NCBI RefSeq assembly: GCF_006715785.1
Contig: NZ_VFNX01000002.1
Coordinates: forward strand, 124,001 to 188,000
Length of the DNA: 64,000 nucleotides
Origin: Streptomyces puniciscabiei
Lineage (GTDB): Bacteria > Actinomycetota > Actinomycetes > Streptomycetales > Streptomycetaceae
Reading direction: 5' to 3'
The translations under genes and the position numbers were made by a program. Of this stretch, positions 55,089 through 63,657 are shown in pieces. The notes under the pieces were generated by a model. The model was not told the DNA's origin. It saw only the letters and a list, made by a program, of their open reading frames with translations, and did not search any database. Positions within the stretch are counted from its first letter, which is position 1. Every line of letters begins with the position of its first letter.

Positions 55089-55445
55089 ATGTCGTTCAGA
55101 TCATCCGATCGTTGGTCTGTTGTGCCGTTGACCGACGCGCAGTGGGCGCGGATCGAGCCGTTGTTGGCGGGTGGAGTGACCACCGCCAAGTGATCGACGC
55201 GATTGCCTTCAAGTCCCGGACTCGGACGCAGTGGATGCACCCGCCGGAGAGGTGCGGAAGCTGGCGGGGCGTCTCCACGATCGTCCGCTCTCACCAGCAC
55301 GCTGCCGGGGCCCGCAAAAAAAAAGGGGCTCCGGCCGGGAGCCGGCGGCCGACCATGCAGTCGGCTGGTCCCACGGGGGCTGACCACGGAGATCCAGCTC
55401 GCGGCCGACGGCGGCTACCGACCGCTGGCGTTCGTCCTCCCGTAA
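55089..55445 (+). pseudogene. IS5-family transposase N-terminal relic
   Basis: ATG 55089 starts RSSDRWSVVPLTDAQWARIE, then, with a deletion and frameshift, RQVIDAIAFKSRTRTQWMHP, GSWRGVSTIVRSHQHAAGAR. It matches IS5 (IS112-like) transposases with the middle missing. A run of nine A (55316-55324) followed by GGGG lies in the middle. The DDE C-terminus is absent. Confidence 0.75.
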
Positions 55446-55691
55446 GCCGCGGGCTTCGAGCATGGTGCCGCCGCTGAGTCTCAGCGGCAGGACGCTGAAC
55501 CACTGGCGGGTGCGGTGCGTGCCGGTGCGGATCGCCACGATCCGGGTTCCGGGCCGGACGGCGGCCAGGATCGTGCTCAGGGTGTCGGGCAGGCGACCGG
55601 ACGGCCGTCCACGCTGCATGTCGATCCTGCCGCTGGACGACACCTTCCCCGCCAAGGAGACCGAAGCGGCCGGAGGGCGGGCCGTGTTCAT
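55446..55691 (-). other. Coding-like remnant between two IS relics
   Basis: Minus strand from 55691 reads GRLPDTLSTILAAVRPGTRI, VAIRTGTHRTRQWFSVLPLR and LSGGTMLEARGLRED, then runs into the IS5 relic. Not recognised; probably a gene cut by insertion. Confidence 0.4.
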
Positions 55692-55789
55692 GCTCGTCGA
55701 GCCCGACCATGCGGGATGCGCGAGATCGCTTCCCTGGTCGAGGGAGGATGCCTGCGCGTGATGGTCGACAAGAGCTTCCCGTCCACAGC

Positions 55790-56350
55790 CGCGTGATTCG
55801 GATCGGCCGCGAGGCGTTACGCTGCCTGCTCACCCGCCGCGGCATCACCCTCCAGCGGACCAAGACCTGGAAGGAGTCCCGGACCCAAACCGGGAGGCGA
55901 AGCTGGATGGGATCGAAGAAGTCCTGGACCGCTTCCCGGACCGGGTCTTCGCCTTCGGCGAGTTCGGCCCGCTGGGGATCCGGCCCACCGCGGGCTCGGG
56001 CTGGGCCGCCCGGGCGCCGCCAACACGTTGGCCGGGCTGAAGTCGATCCGTGCCGCCCGGCCCGACGTCGCCCCGATGTACGTAAGGTCGAACTGTGTTT
56101 CACCCCGACCTACGCCTCGTGGGCGAACCCCATCGAGGCGCACTTCGGACCGCTACGGCAGTTCACCATCGCCCACTCCAACCGCCCCCATCACACCGTG
56201 CAGATCCGGGCCCTGCACGCCTACCTACGCTGGCGCAACGCCAACGCCCGCCACCGCGACATCCTGGCCGCCGAACGCGAAGAACGCGCCCGCATCCGCA
56301 GCGAGAAAGGCATCCGCTGGGGCGGACGCCCCCTCACCACCGCGGCCTGA
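55790..56350 (+). pseudogene. IS630-family transposase relic
   Basis: RIGREALRCLLTRRGITLQR and TKTWKESR are followed in another frame by the middle part, then KVELCFTPTYASWANPIEAH, FGPLRQFTIAHSN, ALHAYLRWRNANARHRDI. This is IS630 with internal deletions around 56030-56090. The E of the DDE triad lies in the PIEAHFGPL segment. Confidence 0.8.
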
Positions 56351-56381
56351 AGAACCCGACGCACCTCACCCGGTCACAGAA

Positions 56382-56891
56382 CTATCCGGCGTAGGGGGTG
56401 CCGCCGAGCCAGGTGGTGCCGTCGATCAGTTCACGCACCGCGTCCAAGTGGCCGCTGTGGCAGGCGACTTCGGTGAGCACGTGGATCAGGATGTGCCGCA
56501 CGTCAGGCAGCTGCCAGGTGGGCCAGATCTCCACGGGCCAGGCGGCGGGCTCCTGTTCGGGCGCGGCGGCGGCGAGCACGGCGTCTGCACGCGCGATGGC
56601 CGCCCGGTAGCCGGCGAAGACCTCGTCGGTGGGCATCCCGTCGGGTACGTACCAGTGCGCCTCCGCGCCTGCCGCGAGCTGTCCGGACACATCAGCCTCG
56701 CCAGCGATCACGCCGGGGAACCAGAAGCGTTCGACATCCACAGTGAGATGGCGCAGCAATGCCAGGCAACTCCAGCCGCTGGGCAGCACCGGCCGCCGCA
56801 GATCCTCCTCCGAGAGCCCTTCGAGGATCCCGAGGACGTGCTCGCGCTGACGGTCCAGGGCGCCCTTGAGGGCGTCGAGTTCGGCGTTCAC
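56382..56891 (-). CDS. DinB-family (DUF664) protein
   Basis: A 169-residue four-helix protein of the DinB/DUF664 family: HVLGILEGLSEEDLRRPVLP, LALLRHLTVDVERFWFPGV, RHILIHVLTEVACHSGHLDA. The three metal-binding His (in LLRHL, ILIHV and SGHLD) are present. GTG 56891 overlaps the SRPBCC stop (GTGA). Such proteins are often thiol-dependent transferases. Substrate unknown. Confidence 0.87.
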   Translation of the reverse strand: MNAELDALKGALDRQREHVLGILEGLSEEDLRRPVLPSGWSCLALLRHLTVDVERFWFPGVIAGEADVSGQLAAGAEAHWYVPDGMPTDEVFAGYRAAIARADAVLAAAAPEQEPAAWPVEIWPTWQLPDVRHILIHVLTEVACHSGHLDAVRELIDGTTWLGGTPYAG

Positions 56892-57385
56892 CGGGCGGCG
56901 CACAGTGCGGCGAGGCGTTCCAGGGTGCTCACCATTTGTGTCTGCCACCAGGCGCGTCCGCTGTCCACTTCCGCGCGTTTGTCCTCCGGCATGCGCGAAC
57001 CGTCGAAGGTCTCGGTCACGACCGTCGCCCCGGCTCCCTCCGGGAGCAGGTCGAAGATCCACCGGTGACCCCAGACGGCTCCGGGCGCGGTGGCGTCCGG
57101 GTGCCCGCGACCGGGCCTCGGCTCCCAGCCGATGCGGCGGTCCGGCTCGTACTCGACGACGTGGTTGTTCATCTCGTAAGCGCCGTATCGCTCGTTGTGC
57201 ATCCGCATCACGAAGACGTCCCCGACGCCCGAGACCACGGCGTCGCAGACGCCAGCGCGGAGCATCCCCGAGCCGTCGAGGTCCGGGTGCCGTCCGGGGT
57301 CGGCCAGGATCCGGAAGATCTCCTCCGCCGGGGCCCCGATACGCCGGGACGCCACCACCACGGGCTCGCCTGTCGTACTCGTCAT
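56888..57385 (-). CDS. SRPBCC (START-like) protein
   Basis: A 165-residue START-fold protein: SRRIGAPAEEIFRILADPGR, DVFVMRMHNERYGAYEMNNH, RWIFDLLPEGAGATVVTETF. It has the hydrophobic pocket of polyketide cyclase/dehydrase-like proteins. It precedes and overlaps the DinB gene, so the two are co-expressed. ATG 57385. Ligand unknown. Confidence 0.85.
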   Translation of the reverse strand: MTSTTGEPVVVASRRIGAPAEEIFRILADPGRHPDLDGSGMLRAGVCDAVVSGVGDVFVMRMHNERYGAYEMNNHVVEYEPDRRIGWEPRPGRGHPDATAPGAVWGHRWIFDLLPEGAGATVVTETFDGSRMPEDKRAEVDSGRAWWQTQMVSTLERLAALCAAR

Positions 57386-57656
57386 CCGCGCGCCTCCGTC
57401 AACCGCAGAGCATGAACCCGACTCCGGTCCGGACGCTACACCGGGGGTACGACAGCGCCTCGTCGAGGACGTACCACATGCCGTCGGTTGGCGATCAGGA
57501 ACTGCCCCAGCCCCCCGGCGAGCCTATGCGGTCACAGCACTAGGGACGCTTGGTCGCACCGATGAGCGGACACGTCTGCCAGCCCGCCAAGAAAACCTGT
57601 TGCGAGTGACCCGCATCGGATGTCCGATTGATCGGCCACCGATCAGGGGAGGGAAC

Positions 57657-58235
57657 ATGAGGACGCCGCTGCCCACCCCCTCGTTGCACACCGCCCGCCT
57701 TCGACTGTGTGCCTTCGAAGACGCGGATGCGGACGACCTCTTCGCACTGCACAGCAGCGCCTACGTGCTGCGCTACTGGGACGCGCCACCGTGGAGCGAA
57801 CGCGTGCGCGCCGAGAAGTTCATCACGGCTTGCCGGCAGATGGCACAGGAGGGCACCGGGGCACGGCTGGCCGTGGATCGTGTCTCCGACGGGGCGTTCA
57901 TCGGCTGGTGCAGCCTGAACAGGTGGAATCCGGACTACCGCAGCGCGTCGCTTGGCTACTGCTTCTGCGATGCGGCGTGGGGCCACGGCTACGCGACCGA
58001 GGCCGCGCGCGCTTTGTTGCGGTGGGCATTCGACACGCTGGACCTGAATCGCGTCCAAGCGGAGACCGACACGCGCAACCTGGCCTCTGCCCGCGTGCTC
58101 GAGAAGCTCGGCTTCGTGCGGGAAGGGACGTTGCGGGAAGACTGCGTCGTCAACGGCGAGGTCTCCGACTCGTGGGTCTACGGGCTGATCAGGCGGGAGT
58201 GGCGGCCGTCGTCCGAGCCGGTTCCCGCCCACTGA
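57657..58235 (+). CDS. RimJ/RimL-type GNAT acetyltransferase
   Basis: A 192-residue GNAT with TARLRLCAFEDADADDLFAL, GYCFCDAAWGHGYATEAARA (acetyl-CoA loop) and NLASARVLEKLGFVREGTLR. Typical of the RimJ/RimL class that acetylates protein N-termini or small amines. ATG 57657 follows GGGGAGGGA. The 270 bp upstream hold no gene. Substrate unknown. Confidence 0.88.
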   Translation: MRTPLPTPSLHTARLRLCAFEDADADDLFALHSSAYVLRYWDAPPWSERVRAEKFITACRQMAQEGTGARLAVDRVSDGAFIGWCSLNRWNPDYRSASLGYCFCDAAWGHGYATEAARALLRWAFDTLDLNRVQAETDTRNLASARVLEKLGFVREGTLREDCVVNGEVSDSWVYGLIRREWRPSSEPVPAH

Positions 58236-58271
58236 ATTCCCAACTAACCTGTTGAGGCTCTATGCCTGTAG

Positions 58272-58649
58272 TCACAGCGTCAGGCCCGTCGGCCCGTAGG
58301 TGCTGCAGAACGCGCAATCACAGCTGGTGAGACAGTTCGCCCGGCAATGGGCGGTCGGCCAGAAGCGGGATGCGCAGGGGCCTGGGTCGAGCAGCCTCCC
58401 GTCGCGGGGCACCGTCCTGTCGCACCAGGTACAGCGGATTGCTGCGGGGACGCCGCCGTCCTGCAACCGCCGGGCCGCCACGGTCGCCCTGTCGAGTGGG
58501 GCTTCCTCCAGAACCGTCACGGGGGCGCGGTCGAGTAGAAGCTCGCCACGCCACAGGCTCAGTCCGGTCACCGCTCTGACTGCCTGCAGAGCCTCCTGCC
58601 CGCCCTTCCCGGGCTCGGTCACAAGGACGGCAAACCCTGGCACCTCCAC
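58272..58649 (-). CDS. L7/L12-like domain protein with cysteine-rich tail
   Basis: A 125-residue protein. Residues ~17-70 (ALQAVRAVTGLSLWRGELLL, DRAPVTVLEEAPLDRATVAA) resemble the C-terminal domain of ribosomal protein bL12, where AVREATGLGLKEAK...APVTV is characteristic. Residues 72-125 hold nine Cys in CTWCDR, PGPCASRFW, AHCRANC, SCDCAFCS, suggesting zinc or Fe-S binding. GTG 58649 follows AAGGAGAG. It may bind translation GTPases or be a metal-dependent regulator; only the fold resemblance is seen. Confidence 0.7.
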   Translation of the reverse strand: MEVPGFAVLVTEPGKGGQEALQAVRAVTGLSLWRGELLLDRAPVTVLEEAPLDRATVAARRLQDGGVPAAIRCTWCDRTVPRDGRLLDPGPCASRFWPTAHCRANCLTSCDCAFCSTYGPTGLTL

Positions 58650-58875
58650 TGATGTCTCTCCTTCGGCGACGGGGTACGTGGCCCCAGTATGTCGACGGAC
58701 AGAGCCCTCGAACCGTCAATTTTCGAAGGCTGGAGTCACGCGTCTGCGGACGGTCCGCCCCGCTGCTGGCGGTGTCGACGTGCCTTACGTATCGGGCGGC
58801 CCGAACGCGGCCTCGACTGGTGGGCTGGCGTATTCGAGTGTGTCTCCTCCACCGCTCGTGATGAGTCACGTAACG

Positions 58876-59451
58876 TCAGGCCGTGGGCGCACCGTTGGGC
58901 CGGTACTCCTCTGAGGGCATCGAGTCCCATTCGGTATTCGCGCCGTCGCGCGTCACCATGAACAACGGACGCGATCGCAGGACCTGCCCGACTGGTTGCC
59001 CGCGCACGAGCACCCCGGGATCATCCGGTCCTGCATAGCCCTCGGGCGTGTAGCGGAAGTTCACGTCCATTGCCTCGGCATACGCGATTGCGTCGCTCTC
59101 CAGTTCCGACAGGTCTCTCCCGACCAGCGGGATCCCGTCGTACGCGACTTGGGGACCGTGCACGGCGTCGGCGGCGATGCAGAAGAGCCCCACAGCCTGG
59201 CTCACATAGGCCATGACGGCAGGTGAAGAAGGAGCCACCCCGGGTCGGTGGACCTCGACCTTCCAAGTCGGCGAGAAGATGGCGTGGTCCCGCCTGCAAA
59301 CGCTGACCTTCGTCCGGCCGAGAATCTCAGCCGACTCGACCACTTCGTCGACGGTCATACCGAACCGTAGCGGTCCGACACCGACAGCCGGCGCATAGGA
59401 CCACTCGTCCCGTTCGTCGACTCCGTAATCGGCTTCGCTCCTGAACGCCAT
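58876..59451 (-). CDS. Hypothetical soluble protein
   Basis: A 191-residue protein, not recognised: VGPLRFGMTVDEVVESAEIL, VMAYVSQAVGLFCIAADAVH and AIAYAEAMDVNFRYTPEGYA. The GMT-EV-x-L start is shared by some immunity-like proteins, though this is weak. ATG 59451 has GGAGGGG 7-8 nt upstream. Neighbour of the hypothetical at 59761 in divergent orientation. Confidence 0.7.
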   Translation of the reverse strand: MAFRSEADYGVDERDEWSYAPAVGVGPLRFGMTVDEVVESAEILGRTKVSVCRRDHAIFSPTWKVEVHRPGVAPSSPAVMAYVSQAVGLFCIAADAVHGPQVAYDGIPLVGRDLSELESDAIAYAEAMDVNFRYTPEGYAGPDDPGVLVRGQPVGQVLRSRPLFMVTRDGANTEWDSMPSEEYRPNGAPTA

Positions 59452-59760
59452 AATCGCCCCTCCACAGACACCTGAGAACGTGCCGCCGCCCATCATGTCA
59501 ATCGCCGGCCAACGCACTGCCAGGTGCCGCCGGGCGCGAGCAGGCTCGTGTACTCAGAGATCGCCTCCGGCAACGGCGGGAATCTCAGCGAGCACGTCTG
59601 CGCCACCCACGAGCCAGGGTTGGTGACTTCAAGGCTGTGGCACACATTTCGTGACGATCATGAGGGGGAGGCAGAAGAGGTGATCGAAGGGGCGTCCAGG
59701 CCGCCTTCGGTTCGCAGTCCCCGGGCTGCTCAGTCCTCCGCGCTGTGTACCGTCCATCGG
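59452..59760. other. Divergent intergenic region
   Basis: No gene seen. Ends with TACCGT (59748-59753), a -10-like hexamer 7 nt before the GTG of the next gene. Confidence 0.4.
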
Positions 59761-60408
59761 GTGAATCGTCATCTTGCTGATGCGCCTGACGGGCTCTCCC
59801 GCCGGGCTCGATCCTTCGTCTGGGCACACGGCCTGCGAGTCGACAGTGTGGGCGTCGAGCAGTATCGGAGCCGCTGGCTGGAGCACGGGATTCCGGCAGC
59901 GGAAGTCGACAGGGTCGTGGCCTTCGAGGAACGTTGGGGCGGCATGGTGCTTCCCCCGGCGCCGATGTACGACGGCGGGCCGAGAATCTTCCGCCCCGAC
60001 ACGCCGGAGCGGACGCCGACGGATGGGTGGTGGTTCGAGGCTGGAGACCAGCGGACCGCGGTGCCCTTCTCCTTCATGATCGGTCCCCGTGGCGAGTTCG
60101 GAATCCACGCCGAGCGATGGGTGCCGCTGCATGCGAGCGTCGAAGGATGGGTCGAGTCGCTCGCGCTCGCCCATCACGCGGCCATGTGGGCCCAGCAGAT
60201 CACCAAGGTCACCGGCGAGGACATCGACGCACTTCAACTCGGGCTCCACGAACCGGTTCCGGAGGTAGAAGCACTGGCCGATGGGTGGTGGCGAGGCACG
60301 GACTCACTGATCGCGGTCTACACGGGCGAGGCCGAGTGCTTTGCCAAACCCGAGTACCGGACCGCCGTCATCTACTCCGGCCTCGACAAGTGGGGCCTGC
60401 ACGGCTGA
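59761..60408 (+). CDS. Hypothetical protein, possibly leaderless
   Basis: A 215-residue soluble protein: GIPAAEVDRVVAFEERWGGM, LPPAPMYDGGPRIFRPDTPE, PFSFMIGPRGEFGIHAERWV, AVYTGEAECFAKPEYRTAVI. The family is not named, but the FEERWGG and MIGP features recall SMI1/KNR4-like immunity proteins. GTG 59761 lies 7 nt after a TACCGT hexamer, favouring leaderless expression; the frame is open further upstream without coding character. Confidence 0.7.
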   Translation: MNRHLADAPDGLSRRARSFVWAHGLRVDSVGVEQYRSRWLEHGIPAAEVDRVVAFEERWGGMVLPPAPMYDGGPRIFRPDTPERTPTDGWWFEAGDQRTAVPFSFMIGPRGEFGIHAERWVPLHASVEGWVESLALAHHAAMWAQQITKVTGEDIDALQLGLHEPVPEVEALADGWWRGTDSLIAVYTGEAECFAKPEYRTAVIYSGLDKWGLHG

Positions 60409-60611
60409 GCCGTGGTCGTCGCGTGCGGTGAGGACCACTCGGCGGGTGCACGGCCGACAGCCGCGAGGAACCAGTGCCGTCCCTCGGTGCGTGTGGTGCG
60501 GCACACCTCCGGCGACGCGTCCTCAGCAGCCCATGAGCCAGTCGGCGCCGTACCGTCCGCCGGGGCACCGCCCAGACTTCGGCCCTAGCCCGAAGCGGAT
60601 AGCGTTCAACC

Positions 60612-61063
60612 ATGACGGTGGACAGGTACAGCGCGGCCGACATACGCATCGTGGAGTTCGACGAGCACGTGCGGGCACAGCCTCAGATGTACTTCCAGGT
60701 CGGCCGGAGGAACCCGCAGTTCGCTACGCGGGTGCTGGAAAACGTCCTGGGCCACGCTTCACCCCGCTGCCCGACTCGTTCTGGTGCACACCCTCCAGGT
60801 CGAAGCCGAGAGCACCGGCGAACTTTCCTCATCAAGGTCTGGCGGAACGGCCACGCCCTCGAGCAGGAACTCGCCGGTCTGAGGCCGCTCTCGGCTCCCC
60901 GGGACATCGATCCCCCACCGGGTACAGGCACACTCATTGCTTTCGAACTGGACCGCACCTATCTGGAGCAACACCACGCCCCCATGCTAACCCGACAGGG
61001 CTGGACCTGCATGGGCCCGACTGCAACGGACCTGCGGGACCCGGACAGAGCCGCACTACGTGA
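60612..61063 (+). pseudogene. GyrB-like (GHKL) ATPase domain protein, frameshifted
   Basis: ATG 60612 begins ADIRIVEFDEHVRAQPQMYF, NPQFATRVLENVLGHA, the N-terminal fold of a GyrB-like ATPase protein family in Streptomyces. Near 60763 the frame shifts; the pieces ARLVLVHTLQVEAESTGELS and WRNGHALEQELAGLRPLSAP, then GLDLHGPDC, follow in different frames. No intact product. Confidence 0.6.
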
Positions 61064-61367
61064 CCGTCGGCATGAGTCGATCGAGCGGGTCGAGGAGACG
61101 CTCCCGCGTGCCCCGGCCAAGGCCCCCCGGTGTTGGGCGGTCCCTGCACGGGGCGCACTGTGCGGGGACCACCCGGAGCCCTGCAGTCCTGTCAGCTCAT
61201 GACACCACCACGAAAAAGCCGGCCTGCCTCGCGTCCTACTAGACGTATCACCCGGGGGAATAAAACTTGCCTCCCTGCTCCGGACCGCCCGACACCCCCG
61301 TAGATCGTCGCCGGGCTCACATCCAGCGGCATCTGCCTTGCTGGCTTCCCGCAAGCCGGCGCAGCGT
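61064..61367. other. Downstream flank of rpoA, no rplQ
   Basis: No gene is seen. In ordinary Streptomyces rpoA is followed by rplQ (L17); nothing like L17 lies here. Confidence 0.6.
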
Positions 61368-62390
61368 TCAGTACTCCTCGGTCTCCACGAAACCCGCGTC
61401 CGCGTCGTCGTCGGCGCCGAAGGCGTCGGCAGCGGCCGTGGGGTCGAATCCGGGCGGGCTGTCCTTCAGGGCCAGGCCCATGCCGGCCAGCTTCGCCTTG
61501 ACCTCGTCGATGGACTTCGCACCGAAGTTGCGGATGTCCAGCAGGTCGGCCTCCGAGCGCGCCACGAGCTCACCCACCGAGTGGACGCCCTCACGCTTGA
61601 GACAGTTGTAGGAGCGGACCGTGAGCTCCAGCTCCTCGATCGGCAGCGCCAGGTCGGCGGCCAGGGCGGCGTCCGTGGGGGACGGGCCCATGTCGATGCC
61701 CTCGGCGTCGATGTTGAGCTCGCGGGCCAGACCGAACAGCTCGACCAGGGTCTTGCCGGCCGACGCCATGGCGTCACGCGGACGCATGGCCTGCTTGGTC
61801 TCGACGTCGACGATCAGCTTGTCGAAGTCGGTGCGCTGCTCGACACGCGTGGCCTCGACCTTGTACGTGACCTTCAGCACCGGCGAGTAGATGGAGTCGA
61901 CCGGGATACGGCCGATCTCCTGGCCCACCTGCTTGTTCTGCACGGCGGAGACGTAACCGCGGCCACGCTCGACCGTCAGCTCCATCTCCAGCTTGCCCTT
62001 GCCGTTGAGCGTGGCGAGGACGAGGTCGGGGTTGTGCACCTCGACACCGGCCGGGGGCGCGATGTCGGCGGCGGTGACCAGACCCGGTCCCTGCTTGCGC
62101 AGGTACATCACGACCGGCTCGTCGTGCTCCGAGGAGACGACCAGCTGCTTGATGTTGAGGATCAGGTCGGTGACGTCCTCCTTGACGCCCGGCACGGTGG
62201 TGAACTCGTGCAGGACGCCGTCGATCCGGATCGAGGTGACGGCGGCACCCGGGATCGAGGACAGGAGCGTACGGCGCAGGGAGTTGCCGAGGGTGTAGCC
62301 GAAGCCCGGCTCCAGCGGCTCGATCACGAACCGGGAGCGGAACACGTCGACGACCTCTTCGGTCAACGAAGGACGCTGAGCAATCAACAC
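61368..62390 (-). CDS. rpoA: RNA polymerase alpha subunit, stand-alone copy
   Basis: A 340-residue protein, the full length of Streptomyces RpoA. The NTD (1-~230) has [40 protein letters not shown] and [20 protein letters not shown]. The acidic linker leads to the CTD (~255-310, [40 protein letters not shown]), which carries the DNA- and activator-binding surface. GTG 62390 has GGAGG 9 nt upstream. The flanks lack rpsM, rpsK and rplQ, the usual neighbours, so this is probably a second copy. It has no visible damage and should assemble into polymerase. Val16 (DVF) may differ from the main copy. Confidence 0.92.
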   Translation of the reverse strand: MLIAQRPSLTEEVVDVFRSRFVIEPLEPGFGYTLGNSLRRTLLSSIPGAAVTSIRIDGVLHEFTTVPGVKEDVTDLILNIKQLVVSSEHDEPVVMYLRKQGPGLVTAADIAPPAGVEVHNPDLVLATLNGKGKLEMELTVERGRGYVSAVQNKQVGQEIGRIPVDSIYSPVLKVTYKVEATRVEQRTDFDKLIVDVETKQAMRPRDAMASAGKTLVELFGLARELNIDAEGIDMGPSPTDAALAADLALPIEELELTVRSYNCLKREGVHSVGELVARSEADLLDIRNFGAKSIDEVKAKLAGMGLALKDSPPGFDPTAAADAFGADDDADAGFVETEEY

Positions 62391-62757
62391 GAGGTATTGC
62401 CTCCAGGGTTTGGCGCCCGCTATCTGACGCCATGGACACCCCGAGGGTACGGGCCCTGCTCCCTCCCGGGTTGCCGAACCGCCTGACCACACCCGCCTGC
62501 CATCCGATCGGCAGACGGGGCGAAAGGCCGTCCCGCCGCCGGCCGACTTCGAGGCGCCCGAGCGGATGGCCGCAGACGGACGGCAGATCATAGTGATCAA
62601 CAGGGAGGGCCACAGGCGTGTCTTCGACTTCGCCATGATGCCGATCCCGGAACGTCGTCCCGCTCAGCCCAGACGCCCGCTGACCCACAACCGCACGCAG
62701 CTGCCCCGGCCCCACCCGAGACCGGGCGCATCCTGCGCTGGTCGATCGATGCCGATG
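62391..62757. other. Upstream flank of rpoA
   Basis: No ribosomal gene. On the plus strand ~62525-62640 reads [37 protein letters not shown], which recalls the start of Streptomyces site-specific integrase-like proteins; it is a fragment and the match is from memory. Confidence 0.35.
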
Positions 62758-63657
62758 TCAAAGGCCCTTCAGTACGCGCTCAAGCGCCGACCGGCCTGCG
62801 GGCCCCCAGTTCGGCTTGCCTCCGGGCAGGCCGCGGTCCCCGTTCTGGCCCATCAGCATCAGGAACAGGCTCTTCATTGCGGCCAGCCCACGCGCTCGTC
62901 GGACCAACGCCTCGTCCGCCTGCGCATAGCTGTCGAAGAACCGCGAGGCGCCGCCCGCGGGGAGCAGCAGCCAGGCGGCCGCAAGGTCCCAGGCCGGGTC
63001 GCCGGCGAAGACATCGCCGAAGTCGACCACGCCCGCCAGTGTCCCGTCCGCGACGACGACGTTCGCGGGATGCAGGTCGCCATGAACCCACACTCGCGGG
63101 CCCTCCCACCCGGGAGCCGCGGCCGCGTCGTCCCACACGGCCCGGATGTCGTCTTCGACGAAGTGGCCGAGGTCCACGGCCCGCAGGAAGTGCTCGAAGC
63201 CCTCCGTGCACTCCTTGGGGTGACCGCCGCGGTCCGAGGCGTCCGGTGCTTCGGCGGGCGCCTCCACATGCAACGCCTCGAGGAAGGCCGCCAGGATGTC
63301 GGCCGCATGGTCACTGCGGGTGATCGAGCCGTGGTCCAGCGGTGTGCCCTGAACCCATGTCATGACGGTCCAGATCTTGGGGAAGCGCTCGGACGGCGCA
63401 CCGTCCCGCACGGGGACCGGGATCGGCAGCGGCAGGCGCGAGGCCAGGGTCGGCAACCACCGGCGCTCCTTGAGCTGCAGATCCGGGCTGGTGTCCATCC
63501 GCTGCATCCGGACCGCCAACTCGTCCCCGAGGCGCCACATCTGGTTGCCCCAGCCGCCCGCCACCTCGCGGATGGGCAGCGCCGCCAAGTCCGGATGCTG
63601 GTCACGCAGCAGGTCGCGGACCAGACCCTCGCTGATCTCAATCTCGGATTCGATCAT
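62758..63657 (-). CDS. Aminoglycoside-phosphotransferase-like kinase
   Basis: A 299-residue APH-fold kinase. The ATP-binding start is VAGGWGNQMWRLGDELAVRM; the catalytic loop VWVHGDLHPANVVV and the metal site GVVDFGDVFAGDPAWDLAAA are intact. It phosphorylates a small molecule or sugar hydroxyl; resistance is possible but most such proteins are not resistance enzymes. ATG 63657 is the first good start. It stands just upstream of rpoA in the same direction, 367 bp apart. Confidence 0.87.
   Translation of the reverse strand: MIESEIEISEGLVRDLLRDQHPDLAALPIREVAGGWGNQMWRLGDELAVRMQRMDTSPDLQLKERRWLPTLASRLPLPIPVPVRDGAPSERFPKIWTVMTWVQGTPLDHGSITRSDHAADILAAFLEALHVEAPAEAPDASDRGGHPKECTEGFEHFLRAVDLGHFVEDDIRAVWDDAAAAPGWEGPRVWVHGDLHPANVVVADGTLAGVVDFGDVFAGDPAWDLAAAWLLLPAGGASRFFDSYAQADEALVRRARGLAAMKSLFLMLMGQNGDRGLPGGKPNWGPAGRSALERVLKGL

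Noticed and set aside
61338..62486. 382-codon plus-strand frame across rpoA
   Set aside because: Shadow of the highly conserved rpoA on the other strand.
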